The position numbers and the translations under genes are program-made. From positions 23,945 to 87,944 of the forward strand of contig DXIH01000011.1 of the NCBI GenBank assembly GCA_019112965.1: 64,000 nucleotides of DNA, in the 5' to 3' direction. The stretch is from Candidatus Sphingomonas excrementigallinarum. GTDB taxonomy: Bacteria; Pseudomonadota; Alphaproteobacteria; Sphingomonadales; Sphingomonadaceae. Position 1 is the stretch's first letter. Every line of letters begins with the position of its first letter. Of the stretch, positions 17,909 through 25,964 are shown one piece after another. Below the pieces are notes generated by a model. It did not search any database. It saw nothing but the letters and a program-made list of their open reading frames with translations, and was not told where the DNA came from.

Positions 17909-18172
17909 ATGATGAAATATGCCATTCTCGCTGTGAGTGCCGTCCTGTTGCCCGTCGCGATGAGTGCGGTCACGGCGCAGGCCGAGCCGGATCAGGGCAA
18001 GAAGGCCTGCGTGGCCGAGGCACGGCGGCTGTGCCCGATGGAGATGAAGTCGATGAGCCGCAAGAAGGTCGAAGGCTGTATGATCCAGAAGATCGATCAG
18101 ACCTCGGCCGTCTGTCACGCCGCGATGCTGCGGATCAAGGCTGAGCGGGAGGCGGCGGCGACCCGGCGCTGA
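17909..18172 (+). CDS. Small secreted cysteine-containing protein
   Basis: An 87-residue protein with a signal peptide (MMKYAILAVSAVLLP...AQA) and a short mature part with four Cys in a paired pattern: CVAEARRLC and GCMIQ...AVCHAAM. The CX7C and CX10C spacing recalls cysteine-rich repeat proteins exported by proteobacteria. GAGGTG lies 5 nt before the start. Its last 38 bp overlap the end of the convergent methyltransferase gene. Confidence 0.7.
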   Translation: MMKYAILAVSAVLLPVAMSAVTAQAEPDQGKKACVAEARRLCPMEMKSMSRKKVEGCMIQKIDQTSAVCHAAMLRIKAEREAAATRR

Positions 18173-18653
18173 GACCGAGCGCGCGGTTCTCCGTGCCGAT
18201 ACGGACGTACAGCATCGCCGCGTTCAACACCGTGAACAGCGCGGCGATGCCGATCAGCCCGAAGGTGAGGGGCAGGACCGCGATCTCGGCGGTGACGACC
18301 GCATAATTGGGGTGGCGCAGGAAACGGAACGGGCCCCTGGCGACGAGCGACGCGCCGGGTAGGACGATGATCCGCGTCGTCCACCGCGGCCCCAGCGTCG
18401 CCAGCACCCAGATACGCATCGCCTGTAGCACCGCGAAGACCAGCAATAGCGGCCAGGACACCGTTCGGTCGCCCACGCTGACCCACAAGGCCAGCAACCA
18501 GGCGGTGTGCATCGCCACCATCACCGGATAATGGCTGGCGCCATATTCGCGCGCGCCCGCCGCCATCAGCCGCGCCGTGTTGCGCTTGGCGATGACCAGT
18601 TCGCTCAGCCGCTGGAGGGTGACGAACGCCATGATGGCATAGGGCAGGTTCAT
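18135..18653 (-). CDS. Isoprenylcysteine carboxyl methyltransferase family protein
   Basis: A 172-residue polytopic membrane protein of the ICMT/YpbQ family. The C-terminal SAM-related signature is GPFRFLRHPNYAVV. Its ATG overlaps the stop of the type III PKS gene (ATGA), implying coupled translation. In Bacillus subtilis, BpsA (type III PKS) and BpsB (this family) make alkylpyrone methyl ethers, so it probably O-methylates the PKS product (inference). Confidence 0.88.
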   Translation of the reverse strand: MNLPYAIMAFVTLQRLSELVIAKRNTARLMAAGAREYGASHYPVMVAMHTAWLLALWVSVGDRTVSWPLLLVFAVLQAMRIWVLATLGPRWTTRIIVLPGASLVARGPFRFLRHPNYAVVTAEIAVLPLTFGLIGIAALFTVLNAAMLYVRIGTENRALGLSAGSPPPPAQP

Positions 18654-19702
18654 CGATCACACTCCAGCACCAGCGAGGACGCCGTGAAGCCCGGTCCCAA
18701 TGCGCTCAGGACCGAGCGATGCGGCAGGCCTTCACGGCGATAGCGGTCCAGTACGAACAGCACGGTGGGCGCGGACATGTTGCCATGATCGTGGAGCACC
18801 GCGCGTTCCTGCATCATCGCGCCGTGCTCCAATCCCAGCGCGCTTTCCAGCGCGTCCAGCACGCGTGCGCCCCCCGGATGACAGATGAAGCGGTCCACGT
18901 CCGACAGCGCCAATCCCTGCGCGCCCAGCATTTCGGTGACGGCCTGGCGCATCTCGCGTTCGACAAAGGTCGGGATCGCACGGTTCAGGACCACGGCCAG
19001 CCCGGTCTGTTCGGTTCGCCAGCCCATGATGTCGAGCGTGTCGTTCCACGTCTTTTCCGCGCTGCCGACGATGTTTGCGAAACCCGTCGCTCCGGTGCGC
19101 AGCAGGCATGCCGCCGCTCCGTCTCCGAACAGGGCGGTCGAGATCAGGTCGGCCTTGTCCGCGCCGTTGGTCCTGAGCGCCAGGCTGCACAGCTCGACCG
19201 TTACGAACAGCACGGTCGAACCCGGCCGGGCCCGTGCCAGATCGGCCGCCAGCGCCAGCCCCGTGGCCCCGCCCGCGCAACCCAGGCCGAAGACCGGCAC
19301 CCGGCGTACGTCGTTGCGGAACCCCAGCCGCCCCATCGCCCGCGCCTCCAGGCTGGGCGTGGCGATCCCGGTCGAGGAGACGGTGACGATCGCATCGACA
19401 TCGCCCGCCGCCAGTCCCGCCTCGGCCAGCGCGCCGTCGGATGCCGCGACGAACAGGTCGAGCGCCACGTCGAGATAGGCGGCGCTCCGCTCTTCGAAGG
19501 AGCGGGGGGTGCGATACCAGTCGAGCGGCATCGCCAGCTGACGCTCGGCGATGCCCGCATTGGCGAACACCGGGGCCAGCCGATCGAAGTCGGCGAAACG
19601 GTCGCCGATCAGTTCGCGCGCGGTGGCGAGGGCCTGATCCTGGGACAGTCGATGACGGGGCGTACGCGTTGCGAGCGCCAGAAGAGCAACCGATTGAACC
19701 AT
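18650..19702 (-). CDS. Type III polyketide synthase
   Basis: A 350-residue chalcone synthase-like enzyme with the full catalytic triad: Cys142 in FGLGCAGG, His275 in FICHPGGAR and Asn308 in DHGNMS. Such enzymes extend a fatty acyl starter with malonyl-CoA to alkylresorcinols or alkylpyrones. Start MVQSV at 19702 is chosen; the longer frame adds Cys/Arg-rich sequence. It is coupled to an ICMT-type gene and divergent from a DHA2 exporter. Confidence 0.94.
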   Translation of the reverse strand: MVQSVALLALATRTPRHRLSQDQALATARELIGDRFADFDRLAPVFANAGIAERQLAMPLDWYRTPRSFEERSAAYLDVALDLFVAASDGALAEAGLAAGDVDAIVTVSSTGIATPSLEARAMGRLGFRNDVRRVPVFGLGCAGGATGLALAADLARARPGSTVLFVTVELCSLALRTNGADKADLISTALFGDGAAACLLRTGATGFANIVGSAEKTWNDTLDIMGWRTEQTGLAVVLNRAIPTFVEREMRQAVTEMLGAQGLALSDVDRFICHPGGARVLDALESALGLEHGAMMQERAVLHDHGNMSAPTVLFVLDRYRREGLPHRSVLSALGPGFTASSLVLECDR

Positions 19703-19776
19703 GCACCGTCCGAGTAGCCGGGCAGCCGGCAGAAATGGATACCGGAGCGCAACGATCCGCGTCGCAGCTTGTTCAA

Positions 19777-19794
19777 CCTGTCGAAAAATACAGG
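19777..19794. promoter_or_regulatory. Possible operator in the PKS/exporter spacer
   Basis: CCTGT-N8-ACAGG dyad in the 125-bp divergent spacer, about 75 bp from the PKS start and 34 bp from the exporter start. The surrounding bases are locally AT-richer (TCGAAAAATA). No dedicated regulator gene is adjacent, so this is pattern only. Confidence 0.3.
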
Positions 19795-19827
19795 ATAGGG
19801 CGGATCGATGGCAGGCGAAGCGACGAT

Positions 19828-21384
19828 ATGACACCTGAGGCCGTATCGATCGAACCGGAGCCGCAGGCGGCCGGGCTCGCCGCCTGGGCGGGCTTCACCT
19901 TCATGTGCCTGGGCATGTTCATGGCGATCCTGGACGTGCAGATCGTCGCGACTTCGCTCCCCACGATCCAGGCGGCTTTGCGTATCCCGCCTGACCGGAT
20001 GGTGTGGATCCAGACCGCCTATCTGACCGCCGAGATCGTCGCGATCCCGCTGACCGGCTATCTGACCGATGTGCTGGGCATGCGACGGCTGTTTGTCGGC
20101 GCGGTCAGCCTGTTCACGCTCGCCTCGATCGGGTGCGCGATGAGCGACGGTTTCGACAGCCTGATCCTCTGGCGCGTCGTACAGGGTTTTTCCGGCGGCA
20201 CGCTGATCCCCATCGTATTTTCCGCCGTCTTCCTCCTGTTTCCGGTTCGGCTGCAGGGGCTGGCGACGACGATCGCCGGGGTCGCCGCCGTGCTGGCGCC
20301 GACGGTCGGGCCGATCGTCGGCGGATGGGTGACGCAGTCCTTTTCATGGCACTGGCTGTTTCGCATCAACATCGTACCGGGCATCGTCGCCGCGCTTGGC
20401 GTCGCGTGGCTGTTGCGTGGGCAGGCGGCGGTCGAGCGATCCGGCGAGCGTCGGGCCATCGACATTCTGGCACTCATCCTCCTCGCCGCCGCGCTCGTCG
20501 CGCTTCAGATCGGCCTGAAGGACGCGCCGACGCGCGGCTGGGGCGATGCGCGGGTCGCGGGTCTGCTTGCGGTCTTCGTCGCGTGTGGCATCGGCTTTGT
20601 CGTTCGGACATGGCGGGCGGCGGTGCCCTTGGTCGAGCTGCACTGCTTTGCCGATCGCAACTTCGCGATCGGATGCCTGTTCAGCTTCGTGCTGGGGTTC
20701 GGCCTGTTCGGCTCGACCTATCTGATGCCCTTCTTCCTCGGGCTGGTGCGCGGCCACGGTGCGTTGCGGATCGGCGAGATCATGCTGGTCACCGGCATCG
20801 CGCAGCTGGTGACCGCCCCCATCGCGGTGTGGGCCGAGCGGCGCGTCGATCCGCGTTGGCTGACCGCCTTCGGCTTCGGCCTGTTCGCCGTCGGCTTGCT
20901 GATGAGTATGGGCCAGACCGCGCAGACCGATTTCCATGAGATGATCCTGCCGCAGGTCGTGCGCGGGGCGGCGATCATGTTCTGCCTGTTACCGCCGACC
21001 CGCATGGCACTGGGCCGGTTGCCCCGGACGCTGGTCGCCGATGGCAGCGGGCTGTTCAATCTGATGCGCAACCTGGGCGGCGCGGTGGGCCTGGCGCTGG
21101 TCGACACGATCATCTTCAGCCGGGCCGCAACCGAAGGTCACCACATCGCCAGCCGACTGCAGGCAGGCGACCTAGGCACCGCGTTGCGTATCGGTATTCC
21201 CAGGGACGCCTTCCTGGAACAGCGTGGCCAGCCGCTGGACGATTTCGCCGTCGAGATGGTGCGGCCCTTGGTCGAGAAGGCGGCACTCGTGCCCGCTGTG
21301 AATGCGGCCTGGGCGATGTGTGGCGTACTGACCGCCATCATCGTGATCGCTGTGCTGTGGGTACGGCGCACCCCCGTGAAATGA
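19828..21384 (+). CDS. DHA2 family (EmrB-like) MFS transporter
   Basis: A 518-residue transporter with about 14 hydrophobic helices. The first helix motif LDVQIVATSLPTIQ and the motif-A region YLTDVLGMRRLF match the DHA2/EmrB drug:H+ antiporters. The start MTPEAVSI at 19828 directly precedes a cytosolic N-terminus. It is divergent from the PKS operon and could export its product (inference); no EmrA-type adaptor is nearby. Confidence 0.92.
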   Translation: MTPEAVSIEPEPQAAGLAAWAGFTFMCLGMFMAILDVQIVATSLPTIQAALRIPPDRMVWIQTAYLTAEIVAIPLTGYLTDVLGMRRLFVGAVSLFTLASIGCAMSDGFDSLILWRVVQGFSGGTLIPIVFSAVFLLFPVRLQGLATTIAGVAAVLAPTVGPIVGGWVTQSFSWHWLFRINIVPGIVAALGVAWLLRGQAAVERSGERRAIDILALILLAAALVALQIGLKDAPTRGWGDARVAGLLAVFVACGIGFVVRTWRAAVPLVELHCFADRNFAIGCLFSFVLGFGLFGSTYLMPFFLGLVRGHGALRIGEIMLVTGIAQLVTAPIAVWAERRVDPRWLTAFGFGLFAVGLLMSMGQTAQTDFHEMILPQVVRGAAIMFCLLPPTRMALGRLPRTLVADGSGLFNLMRNLGGAVGLALVDTIIFSRAATEGHHIASRLQAGDLGTALRIGIPRDAFLEQRGQPLDDFAVEMVRPLVEKAALVPAVNAAWAMCGVLTAIIVIAVLWVRRTPVK

Positions 21385-21494
21385 TGCCGGTACAGGCCTG
21401 CCGGTTTGCGGACCCCGGTTTCGTATCGGTGAACCAGCGGCAGTTCGAGAATGTGTGGGGCTTATAGCGAGATGACACCACGATGAATTACCCG

Positions 21495-21566
21495 TCATTG
21501 CGAGCGCAGCGAAGCAATCCAGGGTTCCGCGCGCTGCCCTGGATTGCTTCGCTGCGCTCGCAATGA
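21495..21566. repeat. Perfect 30-bp inverted repeat
   Basis: Arms 21495-21524 and 21537-21566 are exactly complementary with a 12-bp spacer. The core GCGAGCGCAGCGAAGCAATCC recurs in many alphaproteobacterial genomes as a dispersed element (recalled, not checked). It lies downstream of the exporter gene and upstream of decayed sequence. Confidence 0.9.
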
Positions 21567-21648
21567 TGGGTCAACATCAGGTCATCCCAATCTAGGGGTA
21601 TAAGCGCATCGCGGTGGTCAAGCGTTCTACCAGGGCCGCCCCGGAGGT

Positions 21649-21766
21649 TCAGACCGTGACCTGCACGATGCGTCGATCCGCAACGGAGCGTCGGCGAAAG
21701 ATCAATCCCTTGCCCTCCAGAGCGTCAAGGACGCGCGTCATCGCGCCGTCATCGCTGCGCGGGCAT
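21649..21766 (-). pseudogene. MarR-type regulator fragment
   Basis: The minus strand reads SDDGAMTRVLDALEGKG then LIFRRRSVADRRIVQVTV and a stop. This is the recognition helix and wing of a MarR/EmrR-type regulator. The N-terminal half and the C-terminal helix are missing. Its 5' end abuts, in another frame, the tail of a porin remnant, so it is a broken and rearranged copy. Confidence 0.7.
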
Positions 21767-22186
21767 TCCCAGCAGGGCAGCCTCATCGACCGAAACGCGC
21801 AGGCCGAACGCCAAGATATTGCCCGACCGCTGGACCGCGCGCGGCGTGGCGAAATTGTCCGGGCTTACGACATACTGGATGCTCGGGCTGATCCGCACGC
21901 CGCGAGAGGCCGCGATGCCTTAGTTGATTTTGAACACGCCCTCGTCTGGAAAGACCCTGTCGGTTCCACCGGCCAGAGCGCGCGACGCCTGGAGAAACGG
22001 ACGCTGGCGATCGCCGAGCCGGAGTCGGCCGTGCGAGCCGGTCCAGATGGCCGCGCCGACGCTCATCCCGTGATGCTCCACGATGGTCAAAGCCCGGAGT
22101 GAACGAGCGGCCAAGGTCGAGGCGCGGGAAGAATGAAGCGGATGGAGTAAAAATAGGGTGCCAGATTTCTGCCCATTCGCTGGCAA
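21749..22186 (-). pseudogene. OprB-like carbohydrate porin C-terminal remnant
   Basis: A minus-strand frame reads RALAGGTDRVFPDEGVFKIN, then a TAA, then continues GIAASRGVRISPSIQYVV and SPDNFATPRAVQRSGNILAFGLRVSV. The last strands match carbohydrate-selective porins of the OprB family (PSIQYVV-P...AFGLR). The TAA probably replaced a Tyr codon (INYGI). The N-terminal three quarters are absent. No functional product is expected. Confidence 0.65.
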
Positions 22187-22496
22187 TCAAGGCGCGAACC
22201 ATTGTGATGTTTCCTCAGGATATTCATTTCGCTCGGAAATCATCATCCTAGTCAAACGATTGATGTCAAAGGGGCGATTGTATCCGCTTCTTCATCAATG
22301 CCAGGTGGATCCGAAATTATTCTAAAATGTAATTCTATCGAGATCTGTCGGCGGCTTTTAGAAGAAGAATAATCGAAAGCGGATGATCCCATCCATAAAT
22401 GCTGCATTGCGATAAAGCTCAGACAAGAGGCATTATAAGGTATTGTATTGCTGAAATATTCCTGATCGCATAGGGTGGCTCGGTCGAGGTCGGGCG
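22187..22496. other. AT-rich stretch before the sensor kinase
   Basis: 310 bp clearly richer in A+T than the surrounding chromosome, without a supportable gene. It separates the decayed porin from the kinase at 22497 and probably includes that gene's promoter. It may be foreign or degenerate DNA. Confidence 0.5.
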
Positions 22497-23939
22497 ATGC
22501 AGCGATTTTGGGCATTGATTGATGATAGCGGAAGTGATGAGGTGTCCGCGCCCAGGTTCGACCTTGCTATATCGGCCAGTATTCTGGCCGTCGCAATAAC
22601 ATGGATATTGCGATCATGGCTTGATGTTGAGCTTCCTTTCCTGTTCTGCATCGGCGCGGTGATATTTGCTTCGCTCCAGGGCGGATTTGCTGCCGGAGCG
22701 ATTGCGACGGCCTTTTCCATCTCGGGGACCGCATTGTTCGCCAGCAGCGGTGTGGCACTGGTGACGGCGCGCAATGTCGGGATCGTGCTGCTCTTTTGCA
22801 CGGGACTGGCCATCAGCGGTGAAATGACGCAGCGGTTGCGCCGTCGTGAGCGTCGGGCGGCGGCGCGGATGTTCCGGCGTGAACAGACGTTGCAGACGAT
22901 GTTCGAAGACTCGCCGGCCGCCATGCTGGTCGCGGATTCGCGCGATACGATCGCAGCCGCGAACGAGGCTGCGGCGGCTCTTTTCGGTATGTCTTGCACC
23001 AATCTGATCGGATTGCGCCTCAGTGCGGTCCTGCCGCTCGGCACCGTTCGAGACGCGGGTGTTTGCTCGGTCGAGATGGGGCCGGGGCGAGCGCTCCATC
23101 TCAACGTCCTTGCGAAACCTCTGCCGATCAAGGGCCAGACGTATCGCATGATCTATATCCGCAACGAGACGGATGCGATGGTCGCGGCCGAAAATCTGTC
23201 CGTGACCCAGCGCGAATTATACCGGATGGCGCGGGCGACGACCTTGAACCAGTTCGGTTCCTCGATCGCGCACGAGCTGAATCAACCGATGGCCTTCGTC
23301 GCCAATTATGTCGGCGCGGCGCATGCGCTGATAACGCGCAATCCTCCCGATCTGGATATCGCCCGCGGCGCGCTAGACGATGCGCTGAAGCAGGTCTTTC
23401 GAGCCTCGGCCGTGCTCAAGAAGTTGAAGGAATTCGTCGGACGGCGCGCCCCGACCCTGTCCTGGATCGATATGTCGTCGCTGCTGGTCGATATCGAGAA
23501 GCTGGGGCGAATGGCGGTCAGGGAGGCGGGGGCCGACTTGCATATCGTGTTCCCCGACGAACCGACCGAGATACTGTGCGACGCGGTCCAGCTTCAGCAG
23601 GTCATGCTGAACCTGGTGGTCAACGCGGTCGATGCCGTGCGCGAACGATCCGACCGGCGGATCGTCGTCCGCACCTGGCGCAAGCCGTCGGAGGACAGGC
23701 TGATCGTTGCCGTCGAGGATAGCGGTTGCGGCCTGCCGGACGGCGACGGCCACCGACTTTTTGCGCCCTTCCGATCGACCAAGCCGGAGGGCGTCGGCAT
23801 CGGTCTGGCGATCTGTCGCGGGATCGTCGAGGCGCATGGCGGGCACATTTGGTGCGATGCGATCACCGAATTGGGGGGCGCCCGTTTTCTTTTTACCGTT
23901 CCAAGCCGTTTGCAGGGGGAGACCGGCCATGCCGCATGA
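22497..23939 (+). CDS. Membrane-bound PAS sensor histidine kinase (FixL-like)
   Basis: A 480-residue kinase. Four hydrophobic helices (about 24-108) resemble the DUF4118/MASE-like module. A PAS domain follows (about 130-230), then HisKA with His259 in SSIAHELNQPM and a HATPase domain with VVNAVDA and GVGIGLAIC. It lacks a heme-binding PAS signature that I can point to. It overlaps the response regulator gene by 11 bp, so the two are a pair. Confidence 0.92.
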   Translation: MQRFWALIDDSGSDEVSAPRFDLAISASILAVAITWILRSWLDVELPFLFCIGAVIFASLQGGFAAGAIATAFSISGTALFASSGVALVTARNVGIVLLFCTGLAISGEMTQRLRRRERRAAARMFRREQTLQTMFEDSPAAMLVADSRDTIAAANEAAAALFGMSCTNLIGLRLSAVLPLGTVRDAGVCSVEMGPGRALHLNVLAKPLPIKGQTYRMIYIRNETDAMVAAENLSVTQRELYRMARATTLNQFGSSIAHELNQPMAFVANYVGAAHALITRNPPDLDIARGALDDALKQVFRASAVLKKLKEFVGRRAPTLSWIDMSSLLVDIEKLGRMAVREAGADLHIVFPDEPTEILCDAVQLQQVMLNLVVNAVDAVRERSDRRIVVRTWRKPSEDRLIVAVEDSGCGLPDGDGHRLFAPFRSTKPEGVGIGLAICRGIVEAHGGHIWCDAITELGGARFLFTVPSRLQGETGHAA

Positions 23940-24588
23940 CGCATCCGTCTACATCATCGACGACGAGCCGGAAATGTGTCGCTCGCTCGCGTTGCTGTTG
24001 TCCACGGGCGGCGTTCCCGCGCGGACCTTCGGCAGTGCGGACCTGTTCCTGGACATGATCGACGCGCTGCCCGTCGGCATCATCATCTGCGACGTCCTGA
24101 TGCCGGGGACAAGCGGGATCGAGCTGGTGCGTCGCCTGCCGCAGATGGGGCGCAGCGATCCGGTCGTCGTCATTGCGGGCCATGCCGATGTGCCGCTGGC
24201 CGTGGAGGCCATGAAGGCGGGCGCGCTGGACTTCATAGAAAAGCCGTTCGAGGCATGCACGATCATGAACGCGATCGAGAATGCCCGGCGTCTTGCCGAC
24301 GAGCGCGCGGCGCCTCTGCAATGCGTGGAGATCTTGTCGCGCCGCGAACGCGAAGTCCTGGCGCTCATCACCGCCGGCTCGACCAGCAAGCAGGCGGCGC
24401 GAGAGCTGGGGATCAGCCCGCGCACCGTCGAGACCTATCGTACCAAGTTGATGGAAAAGACCGGCGCGACCAGTCTTGCCCAGCTGATCCGGCTGGGTCT
24501 GGAGGCCGACCACGCCGCGTCGGCGTCAGTCGCGCACATCGCTGGTGGCGAGCTTGATGGTCAGGGTATAGACCAACCCGCCCGGTAG
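23929..24588 (+). CDS. FixJ-type response regulator
   Basis: A 219-residue regulator. The receiver domain has Asp55 in IIICDVLMPG and Lys105 in ALDFIEKPFE; the FixJ-like stretch HADVPLAVEAMKAGA is present. The C-terminal LuxR helix-turn-helix (about 132-190) contains LSRREREVLALI and ISPRTVETYRTKLMEK. GGGGGAGA precedes the start. Its 3' end overlaps the convergent kinase gene by 63 bp. Targets are unknown. Confidence 0.94.
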   Translation: MPHDASVYIIDDEPEMCRSLALLLSTGGVPARTFGSADLFLDMIDALPVGIIICDVLMPGTSGIELVRRLPQMGRSDPVVVIAGHADVPLAVEAMKAGALDFIEKPFEACTIMNAIENARRLADERAAPLQCVEILSRREREVLALITAGSTSKQAARELGISPRTVETYRTKLMEKTGATSLAQLIRLGLEADHAASASVAHIAGGELDGQGIDQPAR

Positions 24589-25326
24589 GAAGCGCATCGC
24601 GGGCTCGCACCTTGCCTGTGCGCCGATCATGTCACGCAGCAGGCGGGTGCCGAAACCGCTTCTGGCCTGCGGGGATACCGGCGGGCCGCCCAATTCCCGC
24701 CAGCTGAGATGCAAATCGGGTTCCGGGTCGTCCGGGTGACGAACCACCGTCCAGCGCAGATCGACCCGTCCACCGCCCAGGCCCAGGGCGCCGTGACGGA
24801 TCGCATTGGCCGCCAGCTCGTGCGTCACCATCGCAAGCAGATGCGCCCAGCGCGCCGCGATCGCCACCGACGGCCCGGACTGGGTGATGCGCGGGCAAGT
24901 GGGATCGTCGAACCGCGCCAGTACCTGTCCGAACACGCTGGGCAGGGTGCAGAATTCCCCGGCGACATCGCATCCGATGCGGGCCACCGCATCCAGGCTG
25001 CGCAGGCGATCGATAAAGGCCGCGACCGCCGGATCGGCGGTGAGCGGTCCCAGCGACTGATGCGCCAAGGCGATCGACAGCGACACCAGGTTGCGCGCGC
25101 GGTGCTGCGCCTCGGTCTGCATCAGCACGTCCAGCGCGTCGCGGGGCGGCGGCAGGATGGACAGGGTCACCCGGCGGCCCATATCGGTGACGGCCGGTAC
25201 GCGGATCGCCATCGAAAGCGCCTCGGCCGTCTGGCTTGCGCCTGGGGTGGTCAGGCTTGCGCCTGGCTCGTGCGGGACGATGCTCAGGCTGGGCGGCAGG
25301 TCCGCGCAGCGGATCGTGACATACAT
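24526..25326 (-). CDS. HWE/HisKA_2-type histidine kinase, no sensor domain
   Basis: A 266-residue protein. The phosphoacceptor region QTEAQHRARNLVSLS (about 88-102) is of the HWE/HisKA_2 type, and the HATPase half has ANAIRHGALG and SGFGTRLL. The first 80 residues have no clear sensor domain. Start at 25326 has GGGGGAAGAA upstream; 25347 is an alternative. It is cytoplasmic, without a cognate regulator on its strand, and convergent with the FixJ-like gene. Confidence 0.85.
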   Translation of the reverse strand: MYVTIRCADLPPSLSIVPHEPGASLTTPGASQTAEALSMAIRVPAVTDMGRRVTLSILPPPRDALDVLMQTEAQHRARNLVSLSIALAHQSLGPLTADPAVAAFIDRLRSLDAVARIGCDVAGEFCTLPSVFGQVLARFDDPTCPRITQSGPSVAIAARWAHLLAMVTHELAANAIRHGALGLGGGRVDLRWTVVRHPDDPEPDLHLSWRELGGPPVSPQARSGFGTRLLRDMIGAQARCEPAMRFLPGGLVYTLTIKLATSDVRD

Positions 25327-25533
25327 GATCGGTTCTTCCCCCGGCATCTCCAGACTCCCCTGCGCTACGAGTTCGGCGATCCCCGGATCGCGCGCCCGAC
25401 CCGTCCTTGCTGCGCCCGCAGGACGGGGCTGGCAATTCCGTAGGATTGCGGATGCTGGCACCTAGGCGTCCGTAATCGTGCGGAATTTTCGATCGCCGGT
25501 CGCCGATTTATGCCTTCGTTCAGGAGGTGCGGG

Positions 25534-25860
25534 ATGTTCGACACGGACGACAAACCGGGCGGTGAGCGTCGAGACTGGCGGTTGATCCGGCGGACCCCGT
25601 CACCTCTGTCGGCGGCGCGCGGGCGAACGAATGGCCGCTGCCCCGCCTTCATCGGGCTTGGGACCATCGGGTCGCACACTCTGCCCCCCGTGGCGACGGG
25701 CTTTCCGGGCGGCGGCGCCCGGCACCCGGTCGCATCGACCGATCCGATCTCCCGGCGGTGTCCGTCGGTATCTGCGCGGTACCGACGGCACTGCGCCGCT
25801 TTCCCTCGGGAAGCGAGGCACGGACCCTCGCAGCTCCGGCGACATCGCCGCCGGTCCTGA
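25534..25860 (+). CDS. Doubtful 108-codon frame with strong Shine-Dalgarno
   Basis: AGGAGGT lies 6 nt before the ATG, the best ribosome-binding site in the area. The product starts MFDTDDKPGGERRDWRLIRR and then becomes low-complexity Arg/Pro-rich sequence unlike a folded protein. It may be a decayed gene whose first codons survive, or a leader peptide. The rest of the gap 25327-25964 holds no other candidate; the promoter of the following gene is probably in 25861-25964. Confidence 0.3.
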   Translation: MFDTDDKPGGERRDWRLIRRTPSPLSAARGRTNGRCPAFIGLGTIGSHTLPPVATGFPGGGARHPVASTDPISRRCPSVSARYRRHCAAFPREARHGPSQLRRHRRRS

Positions 25861-25964
25861 CGTCCGTCGCCATGGGGAAGGCCGCCCCCATGGTGCGACA
25901 AGGCCGCCCGGTGGGCGATCCGCCGGACGAACACCCATGATTATGGGCAACAGGAGAGCGTATC

